A DNA stretch of 64,000 nucleotides, from positions 248,001 through 312,000 of the forward strand of contig JBBPFI010000013.1 in assembly GCA_037974965.1 (NCBI GenBank), given 5' to 3'. The DNA comes from Dacryopinax spathularia (Eukaryota; Basidiomycota; Dacrymycetes; Dacrymycetales; Dacrymycetaceae). The translations under genes and the position numbers were made by a program. Positions 1-11,334 of the stretch are shown piece by piece (the first letter of the stretch is position 1; each line of letters begins with the position of its first letter). The notes under the pieces were generated by a model that ran no database searches, was not told the origin of the DNA, and worked only from the letters and a program-made list of their open reading frames with translations.

Positions 1-1221
1 ACTCGAGTACCGCCGGAGCTGTGGGAGCACATATTCTCCCTCATACCACCTCGCCGACGCCGTCATGGTCTGTGCATCCCCGATACCGCCGCACTCCTGT
101 CGGCTGCCCTTGTCTGCAGCGAATGGAACGAGCCAGCCTTGAGGCAGTTGTATCACACCGTCCGCGTGCCGAATGACTGCACGTCCTGGGCTGACGTCGT
201 CACGGACGGCTTGAAGCTGGCAGGACCAGCAGTTCGCACTCTGGTGTTCGAGCCTGCCGACTGGGTATGGGACAACATCACGAAGGCTTCAACGACCCGC
301 GTGTTATCCGACTGTATACCGCTCGCGCATCGGGTCCAGCATATTTCGATTCAATCTCCCATAGGAATGGACGAAGCCGACTTTGAGGCGGCATTGACGT
401 GCATGTCACGGCTCCCCCGCCTGGAGAAACTCGAATGGGTTCGGACGTTCTTTCCAGCACAAAAGAGCGGCGAGGTCGACCTGGACATCATATTCAACGT
501 GACTCACCTGCACATCATCCGCGAGATGCTACCCAATCTGCAGCACATCTGGCTGGGACCGGTTCTAGCCTCTTCGCTTCCTTCGGAACCTTTGCCCAGG
601 TGGGAACGGCTCACTTCCCTCACACTTGAGAGTGTCAGTATCACCAACGAAGATTTGCACAACATCATTTGCAACCACAAGCGCTTGCGGCATATCGACC
701 TCAGCTACGCCGACACCCTCACGCAGGCAGGCATAGTCGCCGCGCTCAAGTGCGTCAAAAAGACGCTGCGGTCGCTCCGCCTGGCCGGGACGTTCAAGCC
801 TCGGCCTGCCGGTACACCTACGAGAGCGTTTCAGCCTGTACTCAGAGAGTTTACAGAACTTCGCTCACTCTGCACCACGCTTCGAGCTCCTGCTTTTAGC
901 GCCGCTGCACTCGTCCATCCGCCTCCGAAGCTGCGCAGGTGGAAGGCCTGGGATGTCATGCCCGGTGTAGGTCCGGATGTTCTTCGACGGTTCCTGGAGA
1001 CGATACCGATCGACGAAGCCAAGCTGGTCGACTTTGTCTTCACTGTGCGATGGGAGGCGTGGGAGACGGACACGGATGATGGAAAAGCTAGGCTGGCAAG
1101 GCTGTCCCAGTCTTGCGCAGCCAGAGGGCTGACTTTGACCGTGGAGAAGGGCCAGCCCACTGCTACGGGCCGTCCGCCCGAGGGCGAGGTCGCCGCACGC
1201 TCGAAACTAGCCGTGAGCTGA
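1..1221 (+). CDS. F-box protein, 5' truncated by the window edge
   Basis: The reading frame is open from base 1 and ends with TGA at 1219-1221, giving at least 406 residues. The first codons read PPELWEHIFSLIP and then LLSAALVCSEWNEPAL, the two helices of an F-box (proline at the start, a Leu/Val-Cys-Ser-x-Trp end). F-box proteins bind Skp1 and bring substrates to SCF ubiquitin ligases. The rest (about residues 60-350) is Leu-rich with hydrophobic spacing like fungal F-box proteins that carry degenerate leucine-rich repeats (for example RLRHIDLSYADTLTQAGI). No intron is needed. The true start lies upstream of the window. It converges on MUS81 with a gap of 177 bases. The substrate cannot be told from sequence. 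Confidence 0.75.
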   Translation, partial: TRVPPELWEHIFSLIPPRRRRHGLCIPDTAALLSAALVCSEWNEPALRQLYHTVRVPNDCTSWADVVTDGLKLAGPAVRTLVFEPADWVWDNITKASTTRVLSDCIPLAHRVQHISIQSPIGMDEADFEAALTCMSRLPRLEKLEWVRTFFPAQKSGEVDLDIIFNVTHLHIIREMLPNLQHIWLGPVLASSLPSEPLPRWERLTSLTLESVSITNEDLHNIICNHKRLRHIDLSYADTLTQAGIVAALKCVKKTLRSLRLAGTFKPRPAGTPTRAFQPVLREFTELRSLCTTLRAPAFSAAALVHPPPKLRRWKAWDVMPGVGPDVLRRFLETIPIDEAKLVDFVFTVRWEAWETDTDDGKARLARLSQSCAARGLTLTVEKGQPTATGRPPEGEVAARSKLAVS

Positions 1222-1398
1222 CCACGACCGTACTGTTACTGAAGCCATCCAAGGATGGCTGCCCAGACTCGAGACGTGATCTGAGCACACACAAGTGGTG
1301 GCTTATGCGACGATACCAAGCTGTAATATGTTCAAATAATGGTACAGGACATGGGAAGGCGCGTGCGGCCATCTGGACCGCGAGAAATGCTCCATGGC

Positions 1399-3857
1399 TC
1401 AGACATAACTGCAGCTCCTCACCACCTCCCAAATCTTTGTACTCAGTGCATCACCCAATCTGCGCCTACCCTCTCCCCCAAGATCAGCCAACATAGTCTT
1501 CGGCCCGCCGGGTTTCCTTTTCTTGGATTTGCTAGCCGATGCGGCGTCTGCAGTCAGGAGCGCCTGTGCATCGGCAGCCTCGGCTTCACCATATGCTTCC
1601 CACAAGGCTCGAGCGGTCCCGTACTTCTCCAAGATCTTGCTAGCTCGCTCCGCGCTTATGCCTCTCACAGAAAGCAGCATCCTCGCCCAAGTATCACCGA
1701 CAGTTCGCGTAGCATTCTTCCCATTGATGGTCTGGAAATCGGACCAACTGATGAGATAATCGATTTCGGGCTCTGACTCGCGCAGATGCGCCTGGAAGGC
1801 CATATATGTAGGTCGGGAGACGACACTCGACGGCAAGACATGCAGATCCTGTCCGGCGAGCATCATCTGGATAGCGGAATGCATGCTGGCGAGGAACTCG
1901 ACCGTCTCTTGCTGACTTCGGGTTTCTTTCACTTGGAACTCGTCCACAACTTGGGTCCGGGAGAGCGCGGTATTAATCATGAGCTCATGGCTCTGCATAA
2001 GGCGCTGCACGGCGAAATGCTCGACAAGGTAGAACACATGAAGGAGACCGGACTGTGCAAGGCGAAGCTGTACGGGCAATTAGTGACAGTATAGAAGATA
2101 CATTGACCAACAATGCGCACCTTCTGGTCCTGGAAGCGGCTATCTTTGATACTCGCGCACAGGTCGTCCAGCCGTTTCCTCTCAATGATCCAGTTCAGAA
2201 CGCATTCTCGGCCGTTCGACCTCGAACGAGCGATCCAGACCGTATCGCCCACAGCTAACGGACGTTGAACCGCTTGCACCCCCAACTTCTCCAAACCATC
2301 CTTCAGTGCGTCGCGGTTGCCGTACCTGCCAATTTCGCGATTGTCCAGTATCAAGACTATGTCGTACGTGTCCGCCGGGATGATGATGGGCTCGAAGGTC
2401 GGGAAGGAGAGGTGGGCAACGCTGACCCTGCGTTTTGGGCCGAAGGACGGTGCGTCTGCTGTTCGCGGGAAAGCCGCAGAGTCGGTGGTGGAGGGTCCTG
2501 GTACCGAGGTTGACGCGGTGTCTGACGACGTCTTTTCTCCGCTGCTTAATGTCGATGTGGGTTTGCTTGTTGCAGAAGAGGCCATATTCTCCGCTTGGTG
2601 TCGCCGCAAAGCTGCGTCAGCAGCAGCTCGTCTGATGTCGATTGGATTGCTAAAAACGTCGTAATCGTCAGAGGATGCTGCTGGCACGGATCGAGGTGTA
2701 GGATCTGTTCTTGACCGGCCAGTGCGCGATGGGTCAAGCGTCCGGATCTTCGTTCGAGCTTCCTGGTCCAGGAGCGCTGTCAGATCTTCTCCAGGCGGTA
2801 GTCTGGTCGCATTCCTAGGAGCAGCGGGTGGCGGGTGGGCGGGGACATAAGAAGTAACCGGTCTGGGGAGGATTTCGTCGAATCCGCAACATGTTTCCCA
2901 CCGTTTCTCGACAAGCCGTTCTTCCTCTACCCAAGCTACCCTCGACTGTGTTTTTGTCCACAGCGGTTGACCCTCCAGGTATATGAGTTTGAACGGTACA
3001 GGTAACGGAGGGGGTGCGGAGACCGGAATCGGAAGCTCGACCTTCCGCAGGACGAAAGGTGCGACGATGTGGATCTCGGCTTCGGAGTAGTGAGAGACGC
3101 GGTTATGTGAGGTGTCTGCTCAGGAGTCAGCCAGTATGATGCAAATGCCAGCTAATGGTCCAACCTAGGTACCAGAAGCGGGTTTCACTCGAAGCAGCTC
3201 GGGACGCGGCACAACCAAATCCGGGGATCGGGTCCGGAACTGCCCAAGCATCGTCTTCGTCCAAGACAACGACTCCAGCCGGGCATGTGCCCGATTTTCC
3301 AGGAGATCGCTTCTTGGTGGGTGATCCCTCCAAATGTGCAGGGACCGCACCATCGTCTGGTCGTGCTCGTTTTCCTCTACCACGTCCTGCTCCACGAGTC
3401 GATGTTGTAGTTCCGGCCGAGCGACCGCGGCCTCGACCACGAGCGGTGGTTGTCGAAGCAATCCGTACTCCCAGGCCGGGAACATCCAGCAGGGAGGGGT
3501 CGAAGAATGGGTTGTCCAAGGATATTCCTTCAGGCACGTAAGACCTGGACCAAGGTCGGGAAGGGCCCGCTGCTGAGCCTGCTAGAGAGAAGTTAAGAAG
3601 GTGTATGCAATTCCGCACGAGTGCTGCTCACCACCTCGTCCCGCACCCATATCCTTCTCCAGCCGGTTCGCCAGCATGCGTAGGATTACCTTTCCCACGC
3701 CGAATACATGCCCAGCCTCCTCCACATTGTATATGTCGTCCTTGTGCGCAAGCATGCTCCGATACGCTTTGTTGTACGTTCGGTATGAGTTTGAGTCGGG
3801 GTCATATTGGTCGCGGATATCCAAGAGGTATGAAGCGAGTGTCGCATTGAGGGACAT
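1399..3857 (-). CDS. MUS81: MUS81 structure-specific endonuclease subunit
   Basis: Exons complement(join(1399..2067, 2121..3115, 3165..3581, 3632..3857)) encode about 768 aa; introns are 49-53 bases and all start GT and end AG. Order of parts: an N-terminal helix-hairpin-helix (residues about 28-72, NKAYRSMLAHKDDIY then VGKVILRMLANRLEKDM), an Arg/Gly-rich linker (about 110-135), a winged-helix region from about residue 210 (YLDTSHNRVSHYSEAEIHI), an XPF-type nuclease with DNRE (about 472), GDTVW (about 504) and the catalytic ERKRLDDL (about 526-533), and a C-terminal helix-hairpin-helix (RGISAERASKILEKYG, about 680-695). With its partner EME1/MMS4 it cuts branched DNA during replication-fork repair and crossover formation in the nucleus. 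The exon 2/3 junction was chosen because it gives YLDTSHNRV in frame. All catalytic residues are present. It is transcribed away from family copy A. Confidence 0.94.
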
Positions 3858-4899
3858 TATCGTGTAGTAGCCAAGATTTATGCAAGATTAAGATAACATA
3901 GTATGATAAGCAATATAGTTAAGAGAAAGAACGATGGGATGCCAAGATGGATAGGGGTTGGAGGGAGGACGGCTGCTGTGACTGGTATGCGGAATGAGAC
4001 GCGGTCGCGTTGGACGCGTGGGGACGGCGATCTGACCGGCATCAATGCAGCCCGGAATGACATGAATAACAAAGGTATGGTGAGACACACTTCGCGGAGG
4101 AACATTGTATTTCTCTTCGACCCGACGAACTTGTCTCATGCAACTCTCTGAAGCCCGGAATGTACATGCATGCCGACCTCATCATCTGGAACTACTGTGG
4201 TTCCAGCGGCCAGTGCGATCGGACATGGTCCAGTCTAAGACACGTTCACGACATCCATGGCCTAGCCCACCGCCCACCAAGGCCACGATCCCCACATACC
4301 TATGGGCTCCGTTCCAACAAGAAGGTGATCCATCTCAGACAGCCTTCCGAGAAGAGCTTGCTTATGCCTTGGACTCGAGGCTTGTCTTGGTGAAGACTTG
4401 ATCAAGACACATCGGGCGTATGGGAGGGCTTTGCTTTCCTTCGACAGTGTGACACACGTGAGCGGCGCTCGCAAGTACAGATAGGGCGATTGGCTGCAGG
4501 TAAAATGCTTTTCGTGAGCACTGAAAGCATCCATACAATTCAGATCCCCAGAACTACATTAACATCACCTGCATTCCATCAATAAAGCTGAACGGACGAT
4601 TGCGATTCCAGCTGTAAACCTGACCTCTTTCCCCGTTCGCTTGTCTACGGTGCATAACAGAGTCGCGAGACCCAACTATGGCTCCGAACATCTATGATCG
4701 GGGAGAAACAGTTATTGTCGATCATCCAAGGTCTGAGACATTTGGTCCACTGCGCGAGTAGCCGTCTAAGAACGGTTGACGCTTTTATTCTTGGAACTTC
4801 CTTCGCTCTCGTCCCCAGTTAACATGCGGTAGTAAACTCAGGATCAGGCATATGTAGGAAGATCTGCTGACTTGTGAAGAGTGAAGAAGTACCGATGCG
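3858..4899. other. intergenic, MUS81 5' side
   Basis: About 1 kb between the MUS81 start and the conserved module of family copy A. It holds only short overlapping open frames on both strands without domains or splice support. I see no RNA gene here. It probably contains the MUS81 promoter. Confidence 0.5.
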
Positions 4900-5387
4900 C
4901 ATTTGTGGTAATGCGGCCCGATTAGGAAGAAGGATGCCAGCCGGTTGATCCATCGCGACATAGGGGTAATATGTCGACGTCTTCGCACTGCGTCGGATGC
5001 CCCGCATTTCGACTTTAGGCAACTGCTGAGCCTGCCTTTTCCTTTCATTAGACTTGCTTGTAGTCCTCCCTTTGTCACAACAGCCAGTATAACCCCGCAG
5101 TTTTCTCTGTTTACACGGCTCGCGGGCTCGGTCAGGGTGCAAGAACACCTCAGAAGATTCTCGGGCACGGCTCCCGGCGCGCGCACCCATGACCTCTGTG
5201 CACAGACCACAGACCTCGCTTGGCTTGCGGACGGACGCAAAGCGAAGTTTCGCCGTGGAGACATTCCCGCCCACCCCAAATCCCCCCAACGCCGCCAAAC
5301 TGCTCTCTCCTCCTCACCATCATCGCCGTCTCTGCTTACCAGCAACTCGCCATCTGTTCAAAGACCTCAACTACCAAACTATCTACC
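4900..5387 (+). promoter_or_regulatory. conserved upstream module of family copy A
   Basis: This stretch aligns by eye with the regions upstream of copies C, D, F, G and H. Shared landmarks are a GATTAGGAAGAAG stretch near 4920, a GTCGGATgCCCCGCA stretch near 4992, GTGCAAGAACAC near 5138, the ACCCATGACCTC stretch near 5185 and the GTTTCGCCGTGGAG element at 5247-5260, 127 bp before the ATG. A pyrimidine-rich leader follows. Copy A is the most diverged of this set, and the ATTACCGGTAAT palindrome seen in others is reduced here to GGGGTAAT. Its retention in A, outside the array, argues that the module is the ancestral promoter. Confidence 0.65.
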
Positions 5388-6736
5388 ATGGTGTTCTCAG
5401 CTGCCCTGAATACACCTTTCTTTGCAGCCAAGCAGGCTCGCATTATCAAACCCATCCCCAAGTACATGTCCTCTTCAATCTGTGCGACCGACAGAAGTGC
5501 TAACGCGGACTTCTATAGGCAGCTCAGGCCGGTACTTCCCACTGGTATCTTACAGTACGCCAGGAAGGGGTTCCATGAGCCCTTGGAAGTCCTCGACACC
5601 AAGCCGCCGACGCTGGCACCTCTTCGGTTCGAGAGTACCGACTCAGAGAGCGAGGTATCTTGTGACTCAGACCGCGACTTTTCGCCTGGACCGGAAGACT
5701 TCGAGGACAGCCAGGACACGGAGAGCCCCTCAACAGCCTCCGTTACTGCTCATAGTAACAAGGAGAACTGTGAGGAATCGAAGGTCATGGCCGCCGCGGA
5801 AAAGTTGCTTCAATATATTCTGTAAGTATCTCCCCAGAGTTGGTGCACACCAAGCTAACATATTCTAGGGAGAACGCTGGCAAAATCCGCAATCCCAACC
5901 TACGAACCCACACGACCTTGGTGCTTAATGCCGTTCTGCGGGCGCGGAGCCGGTGCTGGGCCAAGTCGCTGTGGGGGGCGCGCTTCGTGATTGAGATGCT
6001 GCAGGAAATTCCGAGCGACATTGCCGAGGATGCCAGCACCGACGTTGTCATGGACGACTTGGTGTTGGTGCCTGATACCACACCGCCTGTGCAATATGCA
6101 CCAGCTTGGCCAGATGATGAAGAGGCTGATGTGGTACGTTGTCTCTGCATTCCAGAAGCGGCATTATACCAAAACTATGTTCAGCCTACCTCCAAGATAG
6201 AGCACACCACGCCTGGATTCCCTTCCAGTGCCCCCACTAGCAAGTCCATCGCCACGCCAGTTTCCGACCACCGTCTCCCAACCCTCTCCAATGATGCCGA
6301 CAAGATGCAGAGGTCCACCAATAACCCCAACATCAACACCCAGAAACGCAAGGCTTCAGCCAAGTCGAAGCCCATCAAGAGCGGTTCTGGGAGGAACAGT
6401 GTCGACATCGAAGATCTCGTCGCGCGCATGGACCGCTGCTCAGTGGGGCCGAAGCCCTCTTTGGGTGAGGTCATCAACGGGCTTTGCGCCCTGCTTGACG
6501 GAATGGCTGTGAGCGCTGATGCTCACCCGACCTCCACACCTGTTTTGCCATCGGCCACCAAGCGCACATTTGACGATGCTTCGTCTGACGACGACGGCGA
6601 TGATGAAGATGGGCAGTCTGCAGAGCGCTTCATCAAGCGTCGTTGTGTGAAAGCGTCGGTCTCCGCTTCAGCATCTAAGGAGCTCAAGCGCGGGTGTGGT
6701 CGCCGTGCTATGGCGGCATCGCACCATTCCTATTGA
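5388..6736 (+). CDS. LRPVLPT family protein, copy A (unrecognised family)
   Basis: Exons join(5388..5461, 5519..5821, 5869..6133, 6185..6736) give 397 aa. I do not recognise the family. Shared blocks: exon 1 N-terminus NTPFFAAKQARIIKPIPK; exon 2 QLRPVLPTGILQYARKGFH followed by an acidic Ser/Asp stretch ending SDRDFSPGPE (a likely disordered, proline-directed phosphorylation region) and a helix before the intron (AAAEKLLQYIL); exon 3 a helical block (IRNPNLRTHTTLVLNAVLR, ARFVIEMLQEIP) ending in DDEE; exon 4 DIEDLVARMDRCSVGPKPS, GEVINGLCALLDG, a second acidic run, and a basic tail (IKRRCVK, LKRGCGRR) that could be a nuclear localisation signal. No signal peptide or membrane segment. Start chosen because every copy begins MVF/MIF/MFV at this exon 1. 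All three introns match those of the other copies. A nuclear role is inference only. Confidence 0.83.
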
Positions 6737-8064
6737 GCTGCTCATAGTGTCGTGCAGCCCAAAATGGCATTATGACCCTTTTCTTCTTTCAATTCATCCG
6801 TGCCTCTGTTTCTCCTGTGTTTCTGCTTTGAAGTTGTGTTGTGATGATTCGTGTTTCCTTTTTGTTCTTTCTCACCCGCCGACTCACTCCTCTACAACAA
6901 GTGAGCGTATCTGTCCCAATCTTCGCCTCTTCTGTCTTTGTCCGTCGTCGTCGTGCCTGTTAATGTGTTTCTGAGCGATGTAACAGTAGGCGTCACACGT
7001 GTTCTCGCGTCACTCTACGCTGACGCTGCCCAACTGCTGTCAACCAGTAGAGGCAGTACTAGTAGAGTTTCGGAAATCAAAGTGTTGCGCCTCTCCATTC
7101 AACTCCTTGTGATCGTGCTCAGAGCGTTTGATGAAACAGAAATGTAATTGCAGAACACAAATCCCATGCGATGAGGGTATGTACACCAGAAAAGACGTCC
7201 AGGCGGGGAGCCACAGCGCTTACATGCCTCTTCTACAAAAGCCTCCACAGCGCCGGTCCATGTCCTTCCGTGTTTGCCGCTGCGAAACGCGGGGCGGCGG
7301 TTTGCGACTCCGAAACTGGCGTGGGATCGTCCTCGCCCGCGTGTAGATCGAATTGTCCGAGAAAGACGCGAAAACAGCAAAATGCAGAGGAGAACACGTA
7401 GCAGCACAGACTGAGTAGACGGCAGCGCGACCCAACAGCCAGAGCGGGCACTTGCGGCGCCCAGCTTCCCGCGACAACGACGAACGCAGTTAGGCGTCCA
7501 GCAGTGGGTCTCAGAAAGGTTGAACATAAAGACTGAAGAGACAACCAAAATTTGTTGCAGACGAGCCAACCCAAGGCCAGAAACAGCATTGCTCCCACAT
7601 CCGATCAATCGACCGAGCGTGCTCACATTCCTTAGATCGAGAAACTCGGTCTCATCTCACTCTCGCGATCGAGCACCTTGCTGTATCACGTGACCCCCGG
7701 CTTCAATCTCAGACTTCCCATCCCCATCGGGCTCTCATTGTCTCCGTCCCTCACCAAAGGACCCCTGAGGCCCGCAGGCCCGCAGAGCACTGACCGACCG
7801 CAGCAGTACTGAGTACTCGAAAGGGCTGTTCAGTTGCACCGCTCAGCTTTGGAATCCGGAACTCTGATATTGCCGATTGTTGTACTGCTTTTCTATTGCT
7901 GCTATCACGGGATTGGGACTGTTGTTGTACTTCGCTTGGGTCATTGGCTGGTCCCTACACTTCCAATCCGAACTTTCAACTGAACAACCATCATCACCTG
8001 ATCGATCGCCTCAGCCGCCTCAAGGGCATAACATACTCTGGCACCTCTCCAAGAAGACAACAAG
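6737..8064. other. 3' region of copy A and promoter region of the PIN-domain gene
   Basis: The first part is the 3' flank of copy A; a stretch at about 7020-7085 (CTGCTGTCAACCAGTAG, GCAGTACTAGTAGAG, then AATCAAAGTGTTGCG) matches the conserved hairpin region downstream of the array copies, though the stem here is weak. From about 7610 the sequence (ACATTCCTTAGATCGAGAAACT, shortened here) is the source-like version of the promoter piece found five times in the array. A perfect TCACGTGA palindrome (E-box core) sits at 7686-7693. The short open frames between 7100 and 7630 look spurious. Confidence 0.55.
7686..7693. promoter_or_regulatory. TCACGTGA palindrome, PIN-gene promoter
   Basis: An eight-base perfect palindrome containing CACGTG, the core bound by bHLH factors in fungi. 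It lies about 370 bp before the proposed ATG. The same eight bases are kept in four of the five array copies of this promoter (29650, 35413, 42468, 58216) and changed to TCATGTGA in the copy near 50,917. Confidence 0.5.
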
Positions 8065-9824
8065 ATGGCAGCGGCAAGCACCACCGCCGCCTCACCCCCA
8101 GCACTGGACGTGCGTCCCCCCATCCCTTTCCACACAATACCATCCCACTGACTAATATGCGGCAGACCCAAGCACCCCGAGACCGGCTCTCCCGCGCGTT
8201 AGGCGCCGCTTTCCTGAGCCATCAAGTCGACTCACTGCAGCGGAACGTCGAGGACCTGAATATTTCCCGTGCTAACCCTGCCCCGGCGACGGCAACCGGA
8301 GCTGGGACTGCAACCGGGAGAGGAGGAGCAGCTGTAGGAGGAGGGGTGGGCAGAGGTGTATGGGGAGGAAGGGGGGGAGGGTCACCGAGGATCTCGAACT
8401 CTGGTTGGCCGAGCCCGGGCGCTGCTGCGCCCGGAGGACGACCACGAGGGTTGAGCGGGACAGGAAGTGGGCTGGGCAGCGGTGTAGAGAGTGGCGGCCC
8501 TGGCAGTGGAGGAGGTGGGCCTGGTGCTGGTGGGATTGGGAGGGGAGGAGGCGGGAGAGGGAGGGGTAGCCCTGGGAGAGGGTATGCGAATGCCGTTACT
8601 GGCTCCAGAGCACCAGGTGGGGGAAGGAGACAGAGGAGGGAGGACGATAAGGACTATGATCGCTCTTTGCCGCTCAACCCGCCTCAATCGGCAGCTCACC
8701 AACCCGTCGTCGCCCAGCAGCAGAGTGCGAAACCACCGATGGGACAAATAGGGAAAGGAGGAATAGTGGACGACCGCGATCCCGACGAACAAGAAGAAGA
8801 CGACGCCCGCTTCGTAGCCGCCCCGCCCGTACCGCAACACCAATCCCACGCGCTCAACTCGATCCTCTCCTGGCGCGCCGAAGTAGCGCGCGATGCCGAG
8901 TCCCTCCCCCCCACGCCGCTCGAAGCACCCAACAACACCCACCCCCTCTTCCCCTCCCACTCCGCCCCCGTCCCTCCCCCGCGCGCGGGCCCCGCTGCCC
9001 CGTCGGGTATCAGTCCGATTGCATTTCAACGCCGTCTGGCTGATCGAATCGTCCTTGATTCCTCTGTCCTCGTCCATTCCCTTGGGACGGTGAGGAAATG
9101 GTGCTCCGACGGCAGGAGAGAAGAAGTCGTAGTCCCACTGGAGGCACTGAATACGCTCGACCTGCTCAAAAAAGGCTCTTCTCCCCTAGCCGCCTCAGCG
9201 CGGGCGGCATCAAGATATCTCGAAGACCAAGTGGGGCTCAACCCACGAATAACCGTACAGTCAGAAGAGGGCTACATCCCCTGGGAAGAAGTCCAGAACG
9301 TCATCCCCCCCTCCCTGGTCCCCCCTCCCCCAGGGCAAGTCAGACCAGCGCATACCGACTGCCCAGACTGGATAAAACGCACGCTCTGCTGTGCAGTCTA
9401 CGAGTTCGTCCAGTGTCTTCATCAGCCGGGGGCGAGAAAGGCCGTCTTGGCCGTTATAGCGCCGCAGGGTGATAGGCTGAGGGGAGATGAGGATACTGCA
9501 CGGTGGGAGGCGTTAGCGGACGGGAGGGAGGTGCGGGCTTGGGCTTTGGAGGTTGGTGTTCTGCTCTTAGAACTTGGTAAAACACCTAGGGCCGAGCGGG
9601 AGAGGGAGAGGAAAAGGAGGAGCGGGGAGAGCGAGAGGGCGCAGAGTGTGGGGAGCGGACCGGGGAGGGATGGATCGGGCCGCGGGCGTGGGAGAGGGAG
9701 GAGAGGAAGGGGTGGGGGAGGTGGGGGAGGGGGAGGGCAGGGCGTTATTGTGGAGAAACCGCCGGCTGTGGAGGTGCCCAGGGTTGTCAAAGTTCTGGCT
9801 AGGGGAGAGAAGCTGGACACCTAA
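8065..9824 (+). CDS. PIN-domain protein with Gly/Arg-rich tracts
   Basis: Exons join(8065..8109, 8166..9824) give about 567 aa; the intron (GTGCGT to GCGGCAG) is inferred. An in-frame ATG at 8157 is the other possible start. Residues 16-45 (TQAPRDRLSRALG, SHQVDSLQRNVEDLN) are the part copied into the array. Residues about 50-170 are Gly/Arg-rich (GRG, RGG, GSG). A PIN-like nuclease fold follows at about 305-440: DRIVLDSSVLVHSLG with the first acidic residue, then EEVVVPLEALNTLDLLKKG, ASRYLEDQ and a C-terminal helical part. The tail has GRGRGRGRRGRGGG (about 520-545). PIN domains are metal-dependent RNases, and RGG tracts bind RNA, so a role in RNA turnover or quality control is likely. Whether all catalytic acids are present is unclear; I see no classical full set. 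Confidence 0.75.
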
Positions 9825-11334
9825 CACCCATGGACCACGAAACACGCGTATGAAGTGTGTTCGTTTCTCGTTGAAGATACGAGTAGTGCTGATCTGTCCA
9901 GCAGCCATCGCCACTACTACCACTACCGCAAGGCTGCATATAAAGCCTCCCGCCTATAGATGCTGGGTGTGATCTTCAGGTCGCTCGCTCTTCACTACGG
10001 TCTCGTCTGGTGTCGAAGGCTATGCACCAGAGCGGTTTGGTCTGCCTACTCGCCCTCTGCTTGGTCAAGAGGTTACCGTTGTCGCCCCTGTGCGCCGCGA
10101 CTGTCGCGGTTCTCCGACAACGGTGATTCAGAGACGGGAATCATGAACGGCGACTACTTTTCCTATTCCCTGTTCCTCAGTATTATCTCTTCTTCTGCCT
10201 CTCTCCCTTCCTTCTCCCTCGTACGCGTCCGGTACGCGTATCTTCCTCTTGTCCTGTACCCCTTCGCCAAATCGTCCCCCCCTCGTCCAGGTCACGTGCT
10301 CACCACCAATCGCGCCCAACCTGAGACCGTCCCCTCTGTTTGTTTTTGTCTTATCAGATCTCCCTCGATCGCCCTCCCTCTCCTCCCTGTCTCTGTCTCT
10401 CTCGCTATCGTTGTCTCAGTAGGCTTAGGCAGAATGTCAATCGGAAGGAGTACTTTCATATAATATGGCCAGTCCATTCCCCAATCACTGTCGTAAGCGC
10501 TGTCACCCCCAGTCTGTGCGCGACCCGCCTCCGGGCCCCGATATCAAAGGTCTACCGAGTGACTTCGTACGTCTTGTAGAGATTACGAGAGTCCCGACTG
10601 TCCCAAGCACTTACAGCGGTATTACTTATTTGACTCACACCTGCAAAGTAGCAGCGCTCGGTTCCGAAACGCGGGGATATGACGCGGAACGCAGCGACGC
10701 GCGATAAAGTTCGATCCACCCGCGTCTCTCATCCGTCCCTCATACCGTCCATCGACATACCTCACTTCCACCTCCGTCTCACCAACAAAATGTTTTCATT
10801 CCAATCCTGCTTTGTCCCAGTCATCGGGCTCAGACAGTCAGTCGATCAATCTGCATCGGCGGGCGGTGCTCACCTACGGGACTATGGCTGAGGGGGGCGC
10901 GTCGCGTCTATACCTACCGTGTCAACCTCGAGCTCGACAAGCACCAACATCGACCCGTCGGCCCTTTCAAGTTCGACGAAGCGCATCAACAGGCTGCATT
11001 CTAATCCTGTCTGCGCCCTCTGTCTGTCTATACACTCCGGCCCTGAAAAGCTCAGGTCTTTACCGCCGGGACTTCCCAATCGCCCACGTCAGTCTCCACT
11101 GTACTGCAGAGTGAGGGCTGTCAAGCTTCACTCCCGCACTTCGCCTGGCGACAATCAATATAACCCAACCCAGCATCACTACACGTCTTCCCTCTTTTAC
11201 CCCTCCTCTCCTCTCCTGTCCCCTGCCCGACTTCCCGGCCTTCTAGTCTCGCGCTAGTTCCTCCCCCGCCCCTCAACCCCCCCCAATCCCCCTCCCTCAA
11301 ACCCCGGGCCAACGAAGAGCGAACAGCAAAGAGA
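9825..11334. other. intergenic
   Basis: About 1.5 kb between the PIN-domain gene and the secreted protein gene. Pyrimidine-rich on the plus strand, with a CACGTG at 10293-10298. The 167-codon open frame starting near 9960 has Ser/Leu/Arg-rich composition typical of a C/T-rich leader and no recognisable domain, so I do not call it. Nothing else is supported. Confidence 0.45.

Noticed and set aside
4105-4534. Overlapping short open frames upstream of copy A
   Set aside because: No domain, both strands open over the same bases, no paralogue in the window.
7099-7626. 175-codon minus-strand frame between copy A and the PIN gene
   Set aside because: Lies across the 3' region of copy A and the PIN promoter; no domain and no conservation in the promoter copies of the array.
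9960-10463. 167-codon open frame
   Set aside because: Ser/Leu/Arg-rich translation of C/T-rich intergenic sequence, no domain, no splice or start context.
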